A DNA stretch of 14,295 nt, taken from NCBI GenBank assembly GCA_044356865.1, contig JBIKVN010000059.1, positions 1 to 14,295 of the forward strand, written 5' to 3'. The position numbers and the translations under genes are program-made. The stretch is from JBEIUL01 sp044356865. Its GTDB lineage: Bacteria; Planctomycetota; Phycisphaerae; Phycisphaerales; SM1A02. Under the pieces are notes generated by a model that ran no database searches, was not told the DNA's origin, and was given only the letters and a program-made list of their open reading frames with translations. Numbering within the stretch: the first letter of the stretch is position 1; each line of letters opens with the position of its first letter. Positions 1-7,865 of the stretch are shown one piece after another.

Positions 1-2049
1 CTGGGCCTTGCCCGCAGGAGCCTCGAGTACGCGCGGTACGTCGAGCTCGTGCCGAAGGCGGATCGCGGCGAGCTCGGGGCGGTCATGTTCGTCGAGTACT
101 TCGCCCGCGACGGGGCCGAGCTGGCGGGACGGTTCGCCGAGCTGCGACGACGCCTGCCCGGCCTGCCGATCGGCGAGCATCTGGACGCGGCGTCGATGCG
201 GATGGCCTGGACGCTGCGGCGGGCGTGCGAGCCGCTGCTGCACGCCCTGCCCGGCGTGCGGAAACCGATCGGCTTCGTCGAGGACACCGCGGTCGACCCG
301 GCGCGGCTGCCCGGGTTCATCGCCGAGTTCAAGCGGATCCTGTCGAGGCACGGCACGCACGCGGCGTTCTTCGCCCACGCCTCGGTCGGGTGCCTGCACA
401 TCCGGCCGCTGCTCGCGCTTCGCGAGCCGAAGGACCGGGCGACGATGCTCGCGATCGGCGACGAGATCACCGACCTCGTCGTGCGTGAGGGCGGGGCGCT
501 TTCGGGCGAGCACGGCTCGGGCCGGTCGCGGACGCATCTTCTCGAGCGGTACTTCGGCCCCGAGGTCTGCCGGGCGCTGGCCGCGGTGAAGCGCATCTGG
601 GATCCCGAGGGCCGGATGAACCCGGGGAACAAGATCCCGGGCGCGCCGCGGGAGCGGATGGTCGAGAGCCTGCGGGTGCTGCCCGAGCGAGATCGCCCGC
701 TCGAGGTCGCGTCGCCATCGACCCGGTTCCGCTATCCGCACGAGGGCGGCTTCGCGGCGGCGGTCGAGGCGTGCAACGGGGCTGGCCTCTGCCGGCGGCT
801 CGATGCGGGCACGATGTGCCCTTCGTACCAAGTGCTGCTCGACGAGCGGCACTCGACCCGCGGGCGTGCGAACCACCTGCGGCTGGCGCTGTCGGGCCAG
901 CTGTCGGAGTCGGGCGAGGCGGACTGGGACCGGACGGAAGTGCAGGAGACGCTTTCGCTTTGCCTCTCGTGCAAGGCGTGCAAGGCCGAGTGCCCGAGCG
1001 GGGTCGATGTCGGGAAGCTGAAGGCCGAGTACCTCGCGAAAGGCTTCGAGCGGACGGGCGTGCCGCTGCGGGTCGCGTTCCTCGGGCGGTTCCGGACGCT
1101 CGCGAGGGTCGCGTCGATCGCGCCCGGCCTCGTGAACGCGGTCGCGGCGAGCGGTCTCGGGAAGGCGATCGCGCGACGCCTTGCGGGCGTCGACCCGCGG
1201 CGATCGGTGCCGGAGTTCGCTCGCTCGGCGCTCGGGTGGAGCCGCCGCCGCGTGCCGGCGACCGGCCCGGATGCTCCGCGGGTGATCCTGCTCGCTGATT
1301 GCTTCACGACCTACGGCGAGCCGCAGATCGCCCGCGCCGCGATCGAGACGCTCGAGGCGTTCGGCTACCGCGTCGACCATCTCGACGCGGGCTGCTGCGG
1401 CCGGCCGCAACTCTCGCTCGGGGATCTTGACGGCGCGAGGGCCACGATCCGCGGGTCGTCGGAGCGGTTGGGGGCGGCGCTCGGGGTGGGCGGGAACCCG
1501 CCGGTCGCGATCCTCGCCCTCGAGCCGAGCTGCCTCTCGGCCCTGCACGACGAGTGGCAGGAGCTCCACGGCGGCGCCGACAAGGTGACCGCCTCGCGGA
1601 TCCGCGCGAACTCGTTCCTCGTCGAGGATTTCCTCGAGCGACGTTGGGACAGCCACCCGCGACGACCGGAGGTCCGCGCCGACCGCGGCCCCGGGCGGCT
1701 GCTGCTGCATGGGCACTGCCACCAGAAGGCCCTCTGGGGAAGCGACAGCTCGGCCGCGATCTTGCGACGCCTGCTCGGACCCGATCGCTGCACGACGCTC
1801 GCGACCGGCTGCTGCGGCATGGCCGGCTCGTTCGGCTTCGACGAGGGGAAGTTCGACCTCTCGATGGCGATCGCCGGGCGGTCGCTGCTGCCGGCGCTTC
1901 GCGCCGAACCGACCGCCACCGCCTGCGCCCCGGGCACCAGCTGCCGGCACCAGATCCGCGACGGCGACGGCCGGCGGGCGATCCATCCGATCGAGGCGGT
2001 GCACGCGGTGGTGGTCGACGATCGCGACGCGACCGTGCCGGAGCGATGA
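1..2049 (+). CDS. FAD-linked oxidase / iron-sulfur fusion protein (YdiJ-like), 5' truncated
   Basis: The frame is open from base 1 and ends at TGA 2047-2049. The GTG at 49 is internal, so the true start lies left of the window. Seen in order: the end of an FAD-linked oxidase C-terminal domain (HASVGCLHIRP near 376-408; SGEHGSGRSR near 502-531; DPEGRMNPGNK near 601-633); a first iron-sulfur segment with Cys at 772 and 790 followed by TMCPSY and HSTRGRAN; a second cluster with Cys codons at 961, 970, 979 and 991 (CxxCxxCxxxCP); then two cysteine-rich CCG modules (AGCCGRPQ near 1390 and TGCCGMAG near 1807) with HGHCHQKA between them. This order is that of GlcD-GlpC fusions such as E. coli YdiJ, which oxidise a D-2-hydroxy acid and pass electrons through the clusters to the respiratory chain. 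The exact substrate cannot be read here; D-lactate, D-2-hydroxyglutarate and glycolate are all possible. Full-length relatives have about 1000 residues and 682 are present. It converges on dnaE2. Confidence 0.9.
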   Translation: MGLARRSLEYARYVELVPKADRGELGAVMFVEYFARDGAELAGRFAELRRRLPGLPIGEHLDAASMRMAWTLRRACEPLLHALPGVRKPIGFVEDTAVDPARLPGFIAEFKRILSRHGTHAAFFAHASVGCLHIRPLLALREPKDRATMLAIGDEITDLVVREGGALSGEHGSGRSRTHLLERYFGPEVCRALAAVKRIWDPEGRMNPGNKIPGAPRERMVESLRVLPERDRPLEVASPSTRFRYPHEGGFAAAVEACNGAGLCRRLDAGTMCPSYQVLLDERHSTRGRANHLRLALSGQLSESGEADWDRTEVQETLSLCLSCKACKAECPSGVDVGKLKAEYLAKGFERTGVPLRVAFLGRFRTLARVASIAPGLVNAVAASGLGKAIARRLAGVDPRRSVPEFARSALGWSRRRVPATGPDAPRVILLADCFTTYGEPQIARAAIETLEAFGYRVDHLDAGCCGRPQLSLGDLDGARATIRGSSERLGAALGVGGNPPVAILALEPSCLSALHDEWQELHGGADKVTASRIRANSFLVEDFLERRWDSHPRRPEVRADRGPGRLLLHGHCHQKALWGSDSSAAILRRLLGPDRCTTLATGCCGMAGSFGFDEGKFDLSMAIAGRSLLPALRAEPTATACAPGTSCRHQIRDGDGRRAIHPIEAVHAVVVDDRDATVPER

Positions 2050-2201
2050 TCGTCCCGCGGCGGCCGCGGTGTCGGAGCGAGTCACCCCTCGACGCGCGAG
2101 GGCGACCCGGCCGCCGGTGTTCCCGGCGGGAGGTCGCGCCGGCCCGCGGACGGAGGTCCGGCGGCTCCGGTCGATTCCCGGGGATCCCCTTTCTCCTCCG
2201 C
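2050..2201. other. Convergent intergenic spacer with weak hairpins
   Basis: This 152-bp gap lies between the converging ends of the oxidase and dnaE2. It holds a 6-bp stem with a 3-nt loop at 2055-2069, starting five bases after the oxidase stop, and a 7-bp stem with a 5-nt loop at 2111-2129 (arms 2111-2117 and 2123-2129). Neither is followed by a clear T-run, so any terminator role is inferred from position only. I see no small gene in the gap. Confidence 0.4.
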
Positions 2202-5200
2202 TCACCGGAAATCCCTCGATGCGGGCGTGAGTTCGCCGGCGTCCACCTCGCCCGCTTCCGCGAGCATCGGGCCGAGGTCGAGCACCGACGACACGAGCAG
2301 ATGGACCACCTCGCCCCGCCGCTCGACGCGGCCGCGGGCGAGCAGCATCGTCGCCCGACGGGCGTCGCGACGGCAGCGCTCGTAGACCTTCGGGCGGAAG
2401 ATCAGGTTCGCGATGCCGCTCTCGTCCTCGAGGGTCATGAAGACCACGCCGTTGGCGGTGGACGGCCGCTGCCGCAGCAGGACCGTGCCCGCCACCGCAA
2501 GCCGCAGGCCGGTCGGGGCGAGGAGCTCGTCGCGAAGCGTCCCGCACGGGACGCCGCCGAGCCGGGCGATCCGCGCGCGGAGGCAGGCGAGCGGATGGCG
2601 GCGGAGCGAGACTCCGGTGGCGGCGTGGTCGCGGGCGATCACGGTGAGTTCGCCGACCGGCGGAAGCGGCGACTTCGACGGCGGCTCGGCCGCCGCGGGC
2701 GAATCGCCGAGCCCGTCGAAAAGCGGCAGCGATTCCTCGCGGAGCCGGCGGATCTGCCACAGGGCCTGCTGTCGCGAGAGGCCCATCGAGCCGAACGCGT
2801 CGGCCGCGGCGAGCCTCCGCAGCCCGCCGATCGAGACGCCGCTCGCGCGGCGCAAGGCCTCGACCGTGGCGAACGGGCCGCCGCCGCGGACCGCCGCGAC
2901 GATCCGGTCGGCATCGGCGTCGGCGAGGCCGCGCACGAGCCGGAACCCGAGCCGGATCGCAGGTTGGTCGGCGGCGACCGAAGGCGGACGGGGAAGCGAG
3001 TGCGCCTCGATCCGGCGCCGATCGAGAGGGCCGTGCGCGCGCCGATCGCGGAATCCTGACGAGGAAGGCCCCGACGACGCCGGTCGTGCGCCATCGACCT
3101 CGCTGCCTCCGTTCGCCCGCCGCGCGAACCGGTCCGGCCCCCGCTCGAGCGAACCGTCGCGTCCGCTCGCGTTCACATCGACCGGCCGGATCTCGATCCC
3201 ATGCTCGCGGGCGTCACGCAGGATCTGGGCCGGGGCGTAGAACCCCATCGGCTGGCTGTTCAGCAGCCCCGCCGCGAACGCCGCCGGATGCCGGCACTTG
3301 AGCCACGCCGATGCGTAGACCAGAAGCGCGAAACTCGCCGCGTGCGACTCGGGGAATCCGTAGCCGGAGAATCCCTGGACCTGCGTGAAGACCTGCCGGG
3401 CGAACTCCCGCGTGTAGCCGCGGGCGACCATCCCCTCCTCGAGCTTCCGGCCATACTCGGCGATCCGGTTCCCCTTCCGTTTCCACGCCGCGATCGCCCG
3501 CCGCAGCGAGTCGGCCTCGCCCGGCGTGAAGCCCGCGGCGGCCACCGCGAGGGCCATCGCCTGCTCCTGGAAGAGCGGCACGCCGAGGGTGCGGCCGAGT
3601 ACCGCCCGGATCGCCTCGTCGGGATACGTCGCCGGCTCGAGCCCGTCGCGGCGGCGCAGGTAGGGATGCACCATGTCGCCCTGGATCGGCCCCGGCCGCA
3701 CGATCGCGACCTCGATCACGAGGTCGTAGAAGCGCCGGGGCCTCAGCCGCGGCAGCATCGACATCTGGGCCCGCGACTCGACCTGGAAGACCCCGACGGT
3801 GTCGGCCCGGCAGAGCATGTCGTAGACCGCGGGGTCCTCGGCGGGGATCACGTGGAGCGCGAGTTCGGGCGGCGGCGGCACCGGCACCGGTTCGTCCGGC
3901 CCGCGGGGGGGCGGGGCGGCGAACGCGGCGGCGTCGCGGGCGACGGGTCGACTTCCGGAGACCGCCGGACCGCCCCGCCCCGCCGCATCGAGATTCACGA
4001 GGTCGATCGTCTTCCGCAGGCAGGTCAGCATCCCGAGGGCAAGGACATCGACCTTGAGCATGCCCATCGCGTCGATGTCATCCTTGTCCCACTCGATCAC
4101 GGTGCGGCCGTCCATGGCCGCGTTCTCGATCGGGACGAGTTCGCACAACGGGCCGTCGGTGAGGACGAACCCCCCGACATGCTGGGAAAGATGCCGCGGA
4201 AAGCCGAGAAGCTCCCCCGCAAGCCACCCGAGCCGGCGGAGTTCGGGCGCCGCGGGATCGAGCCCGAGCTCGCCGAGCCGCACCGGATCGAGAAGCCTCG
4301 CCTCGCCTTCCTCGCCGTATCCGCCGTCGACCGCCGCGGAGAGCTTCCCGACGAGGTCGAGCGAGAGCCCGAGGGCCTTGCCCACGTCGCGGATCGCGCT
4401 GCGGCCCCGGTAGGAGATCACTTCGGCGCAGAGCGCCGCCCGGTCGCGCCCGTACTTCCGGTAGAGGTACTGGATGACCTCCTCGCGCCGCTCGTGCTCG
4501 AAGTCGATGTCGATGTCGGGCGGCTCGTTCCGCTCGCGGCTCACGAACCGCTCGAAGAGGACGTCGATGCGCGCGGGGTCGACGCTCGTGATCCCGAGGC
4601 AGTAGCAGGCCGCCGAGTTCGCCGCCGCCCCACGGCCCTGGCAGAGGATCCCTCGCGAGCGGGCGAAGGCGACGAGGTCGTGGACGGTGAGGAAGTAATG
4701 GGCGTAGCCGAGGTCGGCGATGATCGCGAGTTCGTGGTCGACCTGCCGCTCGACCGCGGCAGGCACGCCGCGGGGGTAGCGTTCGCGGGCCCCGCGACGG
4801 ACGAGTTCCCGTAGCCACGCCATCGCGTCGAGCCCCTTGGGGACGAGTTCCGACGGGTAGCGGTAGCGGAGGGCGTCGAGCGAGAATCCCTCGGTACGGC
4901 GGGCGATCTCGGCGGAACGGTGCACGGCCTCGGGAAGGTCGGCGAAGAGCGAGGCCATCTCGCCCGGCGGCTTGAGATGCCGCTCGCGATTCGGGGCGAG
5001 GGCCCGGCCCGCGCCGGCGAGGGTCGTGCCGCGGCGGATGCAGGTGAGGATGTCACCGAGCGGGGTGCGGGCGGGATCGTGCGTGACCACCGCATTCGTC
5101 GCGACGAGGGGAACCCCCGTCCACTCGGCGAGCGAGACGAGCTGCCGCGAGCGTTCCGCGTCGCCCGGCCGGCCCGTGCGTTCGATCGCGAGCGAAAGGC

Positions 5201-5783
5201 GATCGGCGTCGAAATCGCCCCGGAGCCGCTCGAGCAGCGCGACCGCATCGCCGTCGAGCGTGCGCGGCGGCCGGACGATCGCGACCAGCCCCTCGCGATG
5301 GTCGAGGATGTCGTGCACCGAGAGGTCGCACCCGCCCTTCGGAGCCCGCCGCTTGCCGAGCGTGAGCAGGCGGCAGAGCCGGGCGTACGAGGCGAGGTCG
5401 GTCGGAAAAAGCAGGATCTCGCCGAACCTCGCGGCCCGGACGGCCTCGTCGGTCGCGGGGACATCGGCAGGCGGATCGGCCGGCGGCAGCGTGAGCCGGG
5501 TGCCGACGATCGCACGGATCCCCCGCTCCCGCGCCGCGACATGGGCCCGCACCGCGCCCGCGAGCGAATGCCGGTCGGCGATCGCGACCGCCGGGGCGCC
5601 GTGATCGGCGGCCCGCTCGACGAGTTCCTCGGGATGGCTCGCCCCGGTCAGGAAGGTGAAACTGCTCGTGACGTCGAGATGGACATGCCCGTCCCGCGAC
5701 GCGATCGCCGGCGACGCCGGGAACGCGTTGCCGGCGGCGTGGATCGGATGGGCGTGCGGCTTGGGCGAGGGATCGTCGGGCAT
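2202..5783 (-). CDS. dnaE2: Error-prone DNA polymerase III alpha subunit, DnaE2/ImuC
   Basis: The protein is 1193 residues; DnaE2 proteins are usually about 1050-1100. Seen: an N-terminal PHP domain (TFLTGASHPEELVERA, about 45-65); a C-family polymerase core with PDIDIDF at 422-428, so catalytic Asp425 and Asp427, and a third Asp579 in LKVDVLALGML; VGVFQVESRAQMS and RPGPIQGDMVHPYLRRRDG; then tandem helix-hairpin-helix segments and a C-terminal OB fold (GVVFMTLEDESGIANLIF). These are signatures of DnaE2, the translesion polymerase that makes the mutations of the ImuA-ImuB-DnaE2 mutasome. The usual His-x-His of PHP motif I reads Asp-Val-Thr here, so the PHP site is probably inactive for metal binding. 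Two low-complexity insertions lie near residues 598-638 (Pro/Ala) and 870-941 (Arg/Ser/Gly). ATG 5783 follows the imuB stop by 6 nt and has only a weak GGGG element, so translational coupling is likely. Confidence 0.96.
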   Translation of the reverse strand: MPDDPSPKPHAHPIHAAGNAFPASPAIASRDGHVHLDVTSSFTFLTGASHPEELVERAADHGAPAVAIADRHSLAGAVRAHVAARERGIRAIVGTRLTLPPADPPADVPATDEAVRAARFGEILLFPTDLASYARLCRLLTLGKRRAPKGGCDLSVHDILDHREGLVAIVRPPRTLDGDAVALLERLRGDFDADRLSLAIERTGRPGDAERSRQLVSLAEWTGVPLVATNAVVTHDPARTPLGDILTCIRRGTTLAGAGRALAPNRERHLKPPGEMASLFADLPEAVHRSAEIARRTEGFSLDALRYRYPSELVPKGLDAMAWLRELVRRGARERYPRGVPAAVERQVDHELAIIADLGYAHYFLTVHDLVAFARSRGILCQGRGAAANSAACYCLGITSVDPARIDVLFERFVSRERNEPPDIDIDFEHERREEVIQYLYRKYGRDRAALCAEVISYRGRSAIRDVGKALGLSLDLVGKLSAAVDGGYGEEGEARLLDPVRLGELGLDPAAPELRRLGWLAGELLGFPRHLSQHVGGFVLTDGPLCELVPIENAAMDGRTVIEWDKDDIDAMGMLKVDVLALGMLTCLRKTIDLVNLDAAGRGGPAVSGSRPVARDAAAFAAPPPRGPDEPVPVPPPPELALHVIPAEDPAVYDMLCRADTVGVFQVESRAQMSMLPRLRPRRFYDLVIEVAIVRPGPIQGDMVHPYLRRRDGLEPATYPDEAIRAVLGRTLGVPLFQEQAMALAVAAAGFTPGEADSLRRAIAAWKRKGNRIAEYGRKLEEGMVARGYTREFARQVFTQVQGFSGYGFPESHAASFALLVYASAWLKCRHPAAFAAGLLNSQPMGFYAPAQILRDAREHGIEIRPVDVNASGRDGSLERGPDRFARRANGGSEVDGARPASSGPSSSGFRDRRAHGPLDRRRIEAHSLPRPPSVAADQPAIRLGFRLVRGLADADADRIVAAVRGGGPFATVEALRRASGVSIGGLRRLAAADAFGSMGLSRQQALWQIRRLREESLPLFDGLGDSPAAAEPPSKSPLPPVGELTVIARDHAATGVSLRRHPLACLRARIARLGGVPCGTLRDELLAPTGLRLAVAGTVLLRQRPSTANGVVFMTLEDESGIANLIFRPKVYERCRRDARRATMLLARGRVERRGEVVHLLVSSVLDLGPMLAEAGEVDAGELTPASRDFR

Positions 5784-5789
5784 GGCCGT

Positions 5790-7865
5790 TCACGCCCCGA
5801 TCCCGATGACCCGCCACGAGGCGACCCGGCACGCCGGCGAGGATCCGGCGTCAAGACCCTCGCGGAACGCGACATCGACCGCGGAGAGCCGCTCGCGCGG
5901 ATCGCGGTCGCGCACGATCCAGAGCCAGAGGCCATCGTTTCGCTCGATGCGCCGCGCGACGAGCTCGCATGCCGGATCGCCGTCGGCCCGCGGCGTCCCA
6001 GTCCACCACCGGTCCCACCACCGCTCCCACCATCGATTCAGGAAGACCTCGGCCGGACCGATCCGCCGGATCGGATGCTCGCTTTGACGCCAGCGGATCA
6101 CGGCGTCGGCGACGAAGAGGAGCGGCTCGGGTCTCGGCGGACGCCAGGTGGGTCCTGCCGGACGGCACTCGACCACGGCCGAATCAGGATCGACCGCTTC
6201 CCTTCCCGAAGGTCCGTCCCCGTGCCTTGGGGTCCACGGGACCGTGCGAAACTCGCCGTCCGGCCGGTGCCCGGCAGCGGCGCGGGCGACTTCGATGCAG
6301 CCGGAACCGAAGCGGGCGATCAGGAGATCGAGGCACTCCGCGGCGGGAACGAAGTCGATCCGGGTCGCCGAGATCCGACCTCGGTCGCGACGGCGATCCG
6401 GTCCCAGCCCGGCAAGATCGCGATCGGGACCGGTAGCGGGCGTGCGGATCGCGCGGACGACCTCGATCGAGACCGAATCGAAGCCCTCGGCCGGCTCGGT
6501 TCCGCTCCTCCTCGAGCGCCGCGAACCGAGCGGCAAGGCCTCGACCAGGGGCCGCACGATCGTCCAGAGGTGTCCCGGCCGACGGCTCGGATGCCCGAGC
6601 TCGACGGGAATGATCCAGGGGTCGCCGCGCACCGGGATCGCCTTGAGCCGCAGCGAGCGGGCGGCCCGATCGGCGCGGCGCAGCCGCCGGCAGAGGCGAT
6701 CGAGAAGATCCGCAAAGGCCAACGCGATCGTCTCGCCGTCGGTGACCGGTCCGGCAAACGAGGTCTCGATCGATCGCAGCCGCTCGACCGCGAACGGAAC
6801 GAGCGGCTCGTCCATCCGTCCGAGCGCCTGGTCGAGCCGATCGAGGGGCGAGGGCGACTCCGATGGGGCCGTTCCGCGAGGCTCGTCGCCCGACCGCCCG
6901 GCCGATGTCACCGCGCGAGCCAACCTCGCCGGGGCATGGCCGCCGCAGAATCGGGGCGAGGATCGTCTCGGCGCCGCGGTCGCCTTCTCCTCCCCCGGAA
7001 TCCCCCCCGGAATCCCCGGGGATTCCTGCGCCCGAACCGGTTCCTCGCGACCCGCCGTCGCCCGATCGCGGGGCGGACGGAAGCGATCCGCGACCTCGTC
7101 ACGATCGAGGGCCATGAGATCGGCCACCGTACGGACCTCGACCTCACGGAGGATCGCGGCCTGCCCCGGATCGAGACGCAGGCCTTCGACCGGCAAGGGC
7201 GCGATCGCACCCCTTTCGCTGCCGGGCGGCACCACGCGGAAGGGCGACTCGCCGCATCCGAATCTCGCGATCGCCCAGGCGGATCCTGGGGTTCCCGCCA
7301 CGGCCAGCCGCGACGAGATCCCCCGTTCGGCAAGGGCACGATGGATCATTTCCAGACGATCCCGTTCCGCCTCCGACACGGCCTCGCCGACGGCCGGAGC
7401 CACCATCGGGCTCGCGATCCCTGCCGATCGCGAGCGGGAACGCTCGACTCGCATGGACCACGCGAGCCAGCGCCCGCATCCGCTCAGGTCGGCGAAAAGC
7501 CCATGGGCGTCGGTGGCTCGCGCGGGTTGACCTCGGGCATCCTCGGCGAGCGAGACGGCAGGAACGAGCGTAAGCAGCCAACGGGCCAGCCGCCGCATGG
7601 CCCTCCGATCGCCTTCGGCATCATGCTCGAACTCGATGGCCTCGCCCCGATCGAGGCGGGCCCGCGCCTCGACGAGCGGCATGCCGGGCCGGATCCCGCG
7701 TTCCCATCCACCACGGCACGACGCCGTGACTCGACGGACGCCTCGCTCGACCACGAAGACGAGACGGATGCGCTCCGCAATCGAGGGCAATGCCTCGCCG
7801 ACGGTCTCCGATCGTCTCCGTTCGGCCGGCCAGAACGGGAGCCAAAGGGCCATCACCCGACGCAT
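5790..7865 (-). CDS. imuB: ImuB, Y-family polymerase-like mutasome scaffold
   Basis: The protein is 691 residues; typical ImuB has about 450-550. Seen: N-terminal MRRVMALWLPFWPAERR, the ImuB form of the DinB opening motif without its catalytic Asp; TDAHGLFADLSGCGRW; ISSRLAVAGTPGSAWAIARFG; helix-hairpin-helix text VRTVADLMALDRDEVADRF; a linker of about 50 residues with a GIPGGIPGE stretch (about 280-330); RLDQALGRMDEP (about 340); and an ImuB C-terminal region with VIRWRQSEHPIRRIGPAEVF and the Trp block at 610-621. In the known system ImuB is catalytically dead and bridges ImuA, DnaE2 and the beta clamp; I recognise no clear clamp-binding pentapeptide. ATG 7865 is chosen for its GGAG at 9-nt spacing and the family-like MRR start. 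ATG 7853 overlaps the imuA stop as TGATG and is the alternative. The same frame stays open upstream to 8798, but that extension reads antisense-like text over imuA. Confidence 0.92.
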   Translation of the reverse strand: MRRVMALWLPFWPAERRRSETVGEALPSIAERIRLVFVVERGVRRVTASCRGGWERGIRPGMPLVEARARLDRGEAIEFEHDAEGDRRAMRRLARWLLTLVPAVSLAEDARGQPARATDAHGLFADLSGCGRWLAWSMRVERSRSRSAGIASPMVAPAVGEAVSEAERDRLEMIHRALAERGISSRLAVAGTPGSAWAIARFGCGESPFRVVPPGSERGAIAPLPVEGLRLDPGQAAILREVEVRTVADLMALDRDEVADRFRPPRDRATAGREEPVRAQESPGIPGGIPGEEKATAAPRRSSPRFCGGHAPARLARAVTSAGRSGDEPRGTAPSESPSPLDRLDQALGRMDEPLVPFAVERLRSIETSFAGPVTDGETIALAFADLLDRLCRRLRRADRAARSLRLKAIPVRGDPWIIPVELGHPSRRPGHLWTIVRPLVEALPLGSRRSRRSGTEPAEGFDSVSIEVVRAIRTPATGPDRDLAGLGPDRRRDRGRISATRIDFVPAAECLDLLIARFGSGCIEVARAAAGHRPDGEFRTVPWTPRHGDGPSGREAVDPDSAVVECRPAGPTWRPPRPEPLLFVADAVIRWRQSEHPIRRIGPAEVFLNRWWERWWDRWWTGTPRADGDPACELVARRIERNDGLWLWIVRDRDPRERLSAVDVAFREGLDAGSSPACRVASWRVIGIGA
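6003..6038 (-). repeat. Three 12-bp tandem units coding for the ImuB tryptophan block
   Basis: Units 6003-6014, 6015-6026 and 6027-6038 share the plus-strand pattern CCACCA(C/T)CG followed by three variable bases. On the minus strand each unit codes for Arg-Trp-Trp plus a spacer residue, giving NRWWERWWDRWW at ImuB residues 610-621. Unit divergence is at the wobble-like positions and in the spacer residue, so the repeat looks retained as protein, not freshly duplicated. Confidence 0.85.

Noticed and set aside
1554..3059. 501-residue plus-strand open frame spanning the oxidase end and dnaE2
   Set aside because: It crosses two real genes out of frame and the intergenic spacer, with no motif or ribosome site.
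3086..3301. Small plus-strand ORFs in the dnaE2 insert region
   Set aside because: They are Arg/Ser-rich shadows of the minus-strand coding frame without ribosome sites.
3201..4814. 537-residue plus-strand open frame
   Set aside because: It is antisense to the catalytic core of dnaE2, with a repetitive charged composition and no recognisable motif.
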